Assembly: GCA_023417515.1 (NCBI GenBank)
Contig: JAEZFL010000160.1
Span: 1 to 54,762, forward strand
DNA: 54,762 bases
Direction of reading: 5' to 3'
DNA from: Pseudomonadota bacterium
GTDB taxonomy: Bacteria > Pseudomonadota > Alphaproteobacteria > Sphingomonadales > Sphingomonadaceae
The translations under genes and the position numbers were made by a program. The notes beneath the pieces were generated by a model, which saw nothing but the letters and a program-made list of their open reading frames with translations, had not been told where the DNA came from and searched no databases. Shown here in pieces: positions 52,377 through 54,762 of this stretch; the stretch's first letter is position 1, and each line of letters opens with the position of its first letter.

Positions 52377-53807
52377 ATGTCCAACAGCAGGAAAAGCGCC
52401 CGAATGGATACCGTCGCTGCCGCCACCCGCTCCCCGGCATTCCGGCTCTTCATCACCATCGCCGTGGCGATGGCCCTCACCATCCCGCTCCTGTCCGTAT
52501 GGGCGCTGGTCTATGACCGCCAACAGCAGTCGAACGTCGCCCAAAGCTCGATCGCCGAAGGCTGGGGCGGCCCCCAGGTCATTTCGGGGCCGCTGCTCGT
52601 CATCCCCTACCGAAGCACCTCCATCGAGACCGAGACGGTCAACGGCCAGCCGCTGACCCGGTCGGTCGAGCGCTGGGAAACCAGGGTCCTGTCGCCCGAG
52701 ATCGTCCAGCTCGAGACCGAGCTTCGGCCGGAGCAGCGCAGCCGCTCGATCTACGAAGTCATCATCTATGAAGCGGCCATGCAGGGGCGCGCGCGCTTTG
52801 CACTTCCACGCGACATCCAGCGCTACGGAGCCGACCCGGCGCGGCTCGACCTCGCCCGCGCCGAATTGCGCTTCGGCCTGTCCGACCCGCGCGGCCTCGG
52901 CGCCAATCCGCGGGTCACGGTCGCCGGCAACCAATTGCCGCTCCACCCCGGCGGCGGCACCGGCGAGAGCAGGTCACCCGGCTTCTTCGCCTGGCTCGAC
53001 GCCGGATCGCTGGCGGCCGGGCCGATCGAGGTCGCCTTCCAGTTCGACCTGCGCGGCAACCGTTCGCTGGCACTCGCTCCGCAGGCCGGCGACACCAGCT
53101 GGCGGGTGTGGTCGATCTGGCCCCACCCGAGCTTCGGCGGCGGCTTCCTTCCGGCTGCCCACGAGGTCGGCGACTCGGGTTTCACCGCCAATTACCGAGT
53201 GGGCAATCTCGCCCTCGGCCACAATCTGATCGGCGCGGACATTGATCGTGCGGCACAAGCGCCTCCATCTGAAACGCCGTTTGCCGATGCGGTGGCCGGA
53301 AGGACTGCGCTGGCGCAGATCGACCTCATCCAGCCGGTCGACCTCTATGACCAGGTCAACCGGGCGACCAAATACGGCTTCCTGTTCATCGGCTTCACCT
53401 TCCTCGCTTTCCTGATGTTCGACATCGTCGGCGGGGTCCGCGTGTCGGCGGTGGAATATCTGCTGGTCGGCGCGGGCCTCGTCCTGTTCTTCGTGATGCT
53501 GCTCGCCTTCGCCGAGGTGATCGGCTTCCCCCTCGCCTATGTCGTGGCGGCGGCGGCGATCACCGGCCTCATCACCTTCTACTCGGCCGCGGTTCTCAAG
53601 AGCCGGCGGCGGGCGATGCTGGTGGCGGGCCTGCTCGCCGCTCTCTACGCGGCGCTCTATTTGCTGCTCAGCCTCGAGGCCTATTCGCTGCTGATCGGCT
53701 CGCTCCTACTCTTCGCGGCGCTGGCCGCGACCATGTACCTCACCCGCAACCTCAACTGGGGCGGACGGGTCGCGGGGGAGGTCGCAGCCGCACAGCCGAG
53801 CGAGTGA
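52377..53807 (+). CDS. creD: CreD family inner-membrane protein
   Basis: 476 aa. One N-terminal membrane helix, a large periplasmic region (about 50-320; ISGPLLVIPY, WPHPSFGGGFLP), then five or six C-terminal helices beginning YGFLFIGFTFLAFLMFDIVG, all as in CreD. E. coli CreD affects envelope integrity and is induced by CreBC; neither partner is present here. AGGAG seven bases upstream sets the ATG at 52377 over 52341. Confidence 0.93.
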   Translation: MSNSRKSARMDTVAAATRSPAFRLFITIAVAMALTIPLLSVWALVYDRQQQSNVAQSSIAEGWGGPQVISGPLLVIPYRSTSIETETVNGQPLTRSVERWETRVLSPEIVQLETELRPEQRSRSIYEVIIYEAAMQGRARFALPRDIQRYGADPARLDLARAELRFGLSDPRGLGANPRVTVAGNQLPLHPGGGTGESRSPGFFAWLDAGSLAAGPIEVAFQFDLRGNRSLALAPQAGDTSWRVWSIWPHPSFGGGFLPAAHEVGDSGFTANYRVGNLALGHNLIGADIDRAAQAPPSETPFADAVAGRTALAQIDLIQPVDLYDQVNRATKYGFLFIGFTFLAFLMFDIVGGVRVSAVEYLLVGAGLVLFFVMLLAFAEVIGFPLAYVVAAAAITGLITFYSAAVLKSRRRAMLVAGLLAALYAALYLLLSLEAYSLLIGSLLLFAALAATMYLTRNLNWGGRVAGEVAAAQPSE

Positions 53808-53892
53808 GACCGGGGAAGCGCGCCCGCTCTAGCCCATTGAGCAGGCGCGCTTCTGGCGCTATCGCGTGCCTCGAGAAAGCGGGGGACCTGCA

Positions 53893-54675
53893 GTGGCCGA
53901 ATTCTTCCTTCCCAAGAACAGCACCATCAAGAAGGGGAAGACCTATTCGGCCCCCGCGGGGGCCGCGAAGGCGCGCAAGTTCAAGATCTACCGCTACGAC
54001 CCCGACGCCGGCGAGAATCCGCGCTACGACACGTACGAGATCGACACCGAGGCGTGCGGGCCGATGGTCCTCGACGCGCTCATCAAGATCAAGTCGGAGC
54101 AGGACCCGACTTTGACCTTCCGCCGCTCGTGCCGCGAGGGCATTTGCGGCTCCTGCTCGATGAACATGAACGGCCGGAACGGCCTCGCCTGCACCACCGC
54201 GATCGAGGACCTGAAGGGCGACGTTCGAGTGACGCCGCTGCCGCACATGGACGTGATCAAGGACCTCGTCCCCGACTTCACCCATTTCTACGCCCAATAT
54301 GCGTCGATCGAGCCGTGGCTGAAGACCGCGACTCCCGAGCCGTCGGGCAAGGAACGGCTTCAGTCGCCGGAGGACCGCGCCAAGCTGGACGGCCTCTACG
54401 AGTGCATCCTGTGCGCCTGCTGCTCGACCTCGTGCCCGAGCTATTGGTGGAATGCCGACAAGTTCCTGGGGCCCGCGATCCTGCTCCAGGCCTATCGCTG
54501 GCTCGCCGACAGCCGCGACGAGATGGCCGGCGAGCGCCTCGACCAGCTCGAGGACCCGTTCCGCCTCTATCGCTGCCACACGATCATGAACTGCTCGAAC
54601 GCCTGCCCCAAGGGATTGAACCCCGCCAAGGCCATCGCCGAGACCAAGAAGCTGCTGATGGAGCGCGCGGTCTGA
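53893..54675 (+). CDS. sdhB: Succinate dehydrogenase iron-sulfur subunit
   Basis: 260 aa, transfers electrons from SdhA to quinone. CREGICGSCSMNMNG with a following Cys binds 2Fe-2S, ECILCACCSTSCPSYWW binds 4Fe-4S, and CHTIMNCSNACPKGLNP the remaining cluster. GTG 53893 with GGGGGA seven bases upstream is preferred to the start at 53866. The sdhC/D/A genes are not in the window, so it is either separated or lies at the end of an operon continuing elsewhere. Confidence 0.96.
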   Translation: MAEFFLPKNSTIKKGKTYSAPAGAAKARKFKIYRYDPDAGENPRYDTYEIDTEACGPMVLDALIKIKSEQDPTLTFRRSCREGICGSCSMNMNGRNGLACTTAIEDLKGDVRVTPLPHMDVIKDLVPDFTHFYAQYASIEPWLKTATPEPSGKERLQSPEDRAKLDGLYECILCACCSTSCPSYWWNADKFLGPAILLQAYRWLADSRDEMAGERLDQLEDPFRLYRCHTIMNCSNACPKGLNPAKAIAETKKLLMERAV

Positions 54676-54688
54676 CCCTCCTCCCCTC

Positions 54689-54762
<74 letters not shown>

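Overview
The window reads as a piece of chromosome from a GC-rich alphaproteobacterium, most likely a sphingomonad (Sphingomonadales). This rests on codon use, protein families and gene content: a DUF4167 protein, a STAS-fused MlaE, a large NAD-glutamate dehydrogenase, a TonB receptor beside an MFS carrier, LOG and KTSC proteins, and a perfect alphaproteobacterial EcfG-type promoter. No database search was possible; all names come from motifs read in the translated sequence. I see no phage, insertion sequence, CRISPR array or rRNA. The last ~70 bases are a G/C homopolymer tract and look like an end-of-contig artefact.

Layout. 1-2.4 kb: a cyclooxygenase-like heme peroxidase, divergent from an Lrp/AsnC regulator, with three copies of an 8-bp repeat between them. 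2.5-6.6 kb: a tightly packed plus-strand run (DUF4136 lipoprotein, M14 carboxypeptidase, gpmA, adenosine kinase, LOG). The adenosine kinase start codon lies in the loop of a perfect 12-bp stem that can rearrange with an upstream hairpin. 6.6-10.5 kb: two related lipoproteins around a small unknown gene, rarD, a YdeI-like protein and a class III cyclase domain protein. 10.5-15.7 kb: a D-threonine-aldolase-like enzyme, a small lipoprotein and a four-gene Mla-type lipid transport operon. 15.8-22.8 kb: HAD phosphatase, trans-sulfuration enzyme, SLC13 carrier, PgeF-like protein, KTSC protein, amidase and pyrophosphatase. 22.9-27 kb: hisS-prfA-prmC and the DUF4167 gene. 27.2-30.3 kb: two tandem DUF4139 proteins, the second carrying an inserted TonB-receptor-like motif. 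30.3-37.6 kb: thioesterase, CBS protein, NAD-GDH and a PAS protein, then tRNA-Thr(CGT).

38-42.1 kb is a cell-envelope and stress section: PilZ protein, L,D-transpeptidase, then a putative general-stress pair made of an SYGQ-rich low-complexity protein and a PRC-barrel protein behind the EcfG-type promoter. 42.3-51.5 kb looks catabolic: maleylacetoacetate isomerase, class II aldolase, then a hydrolase-TonB receptor-MFS operon (possibly with a second hydrolase) divergent from a TetR-acyl-CoA ligase pair, with a 42-bp dyad between them. 51.7-54.7 kb: an orphan ClpP-like protein, CreD and sdhB.

Two families of palindromic intergenic repeats are present in two copies each (16.5 and 31.3 kb; 19.6 and 42.2 kb). 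The items I consider most worth following are the adenosine kinase leader, the promoter and low-complexity protein at 40-42 kb, the receptor-like insertion in the second DUF4139 protein, and the cyclooxygenase-like peroxidase with an altered distal-heme residue.
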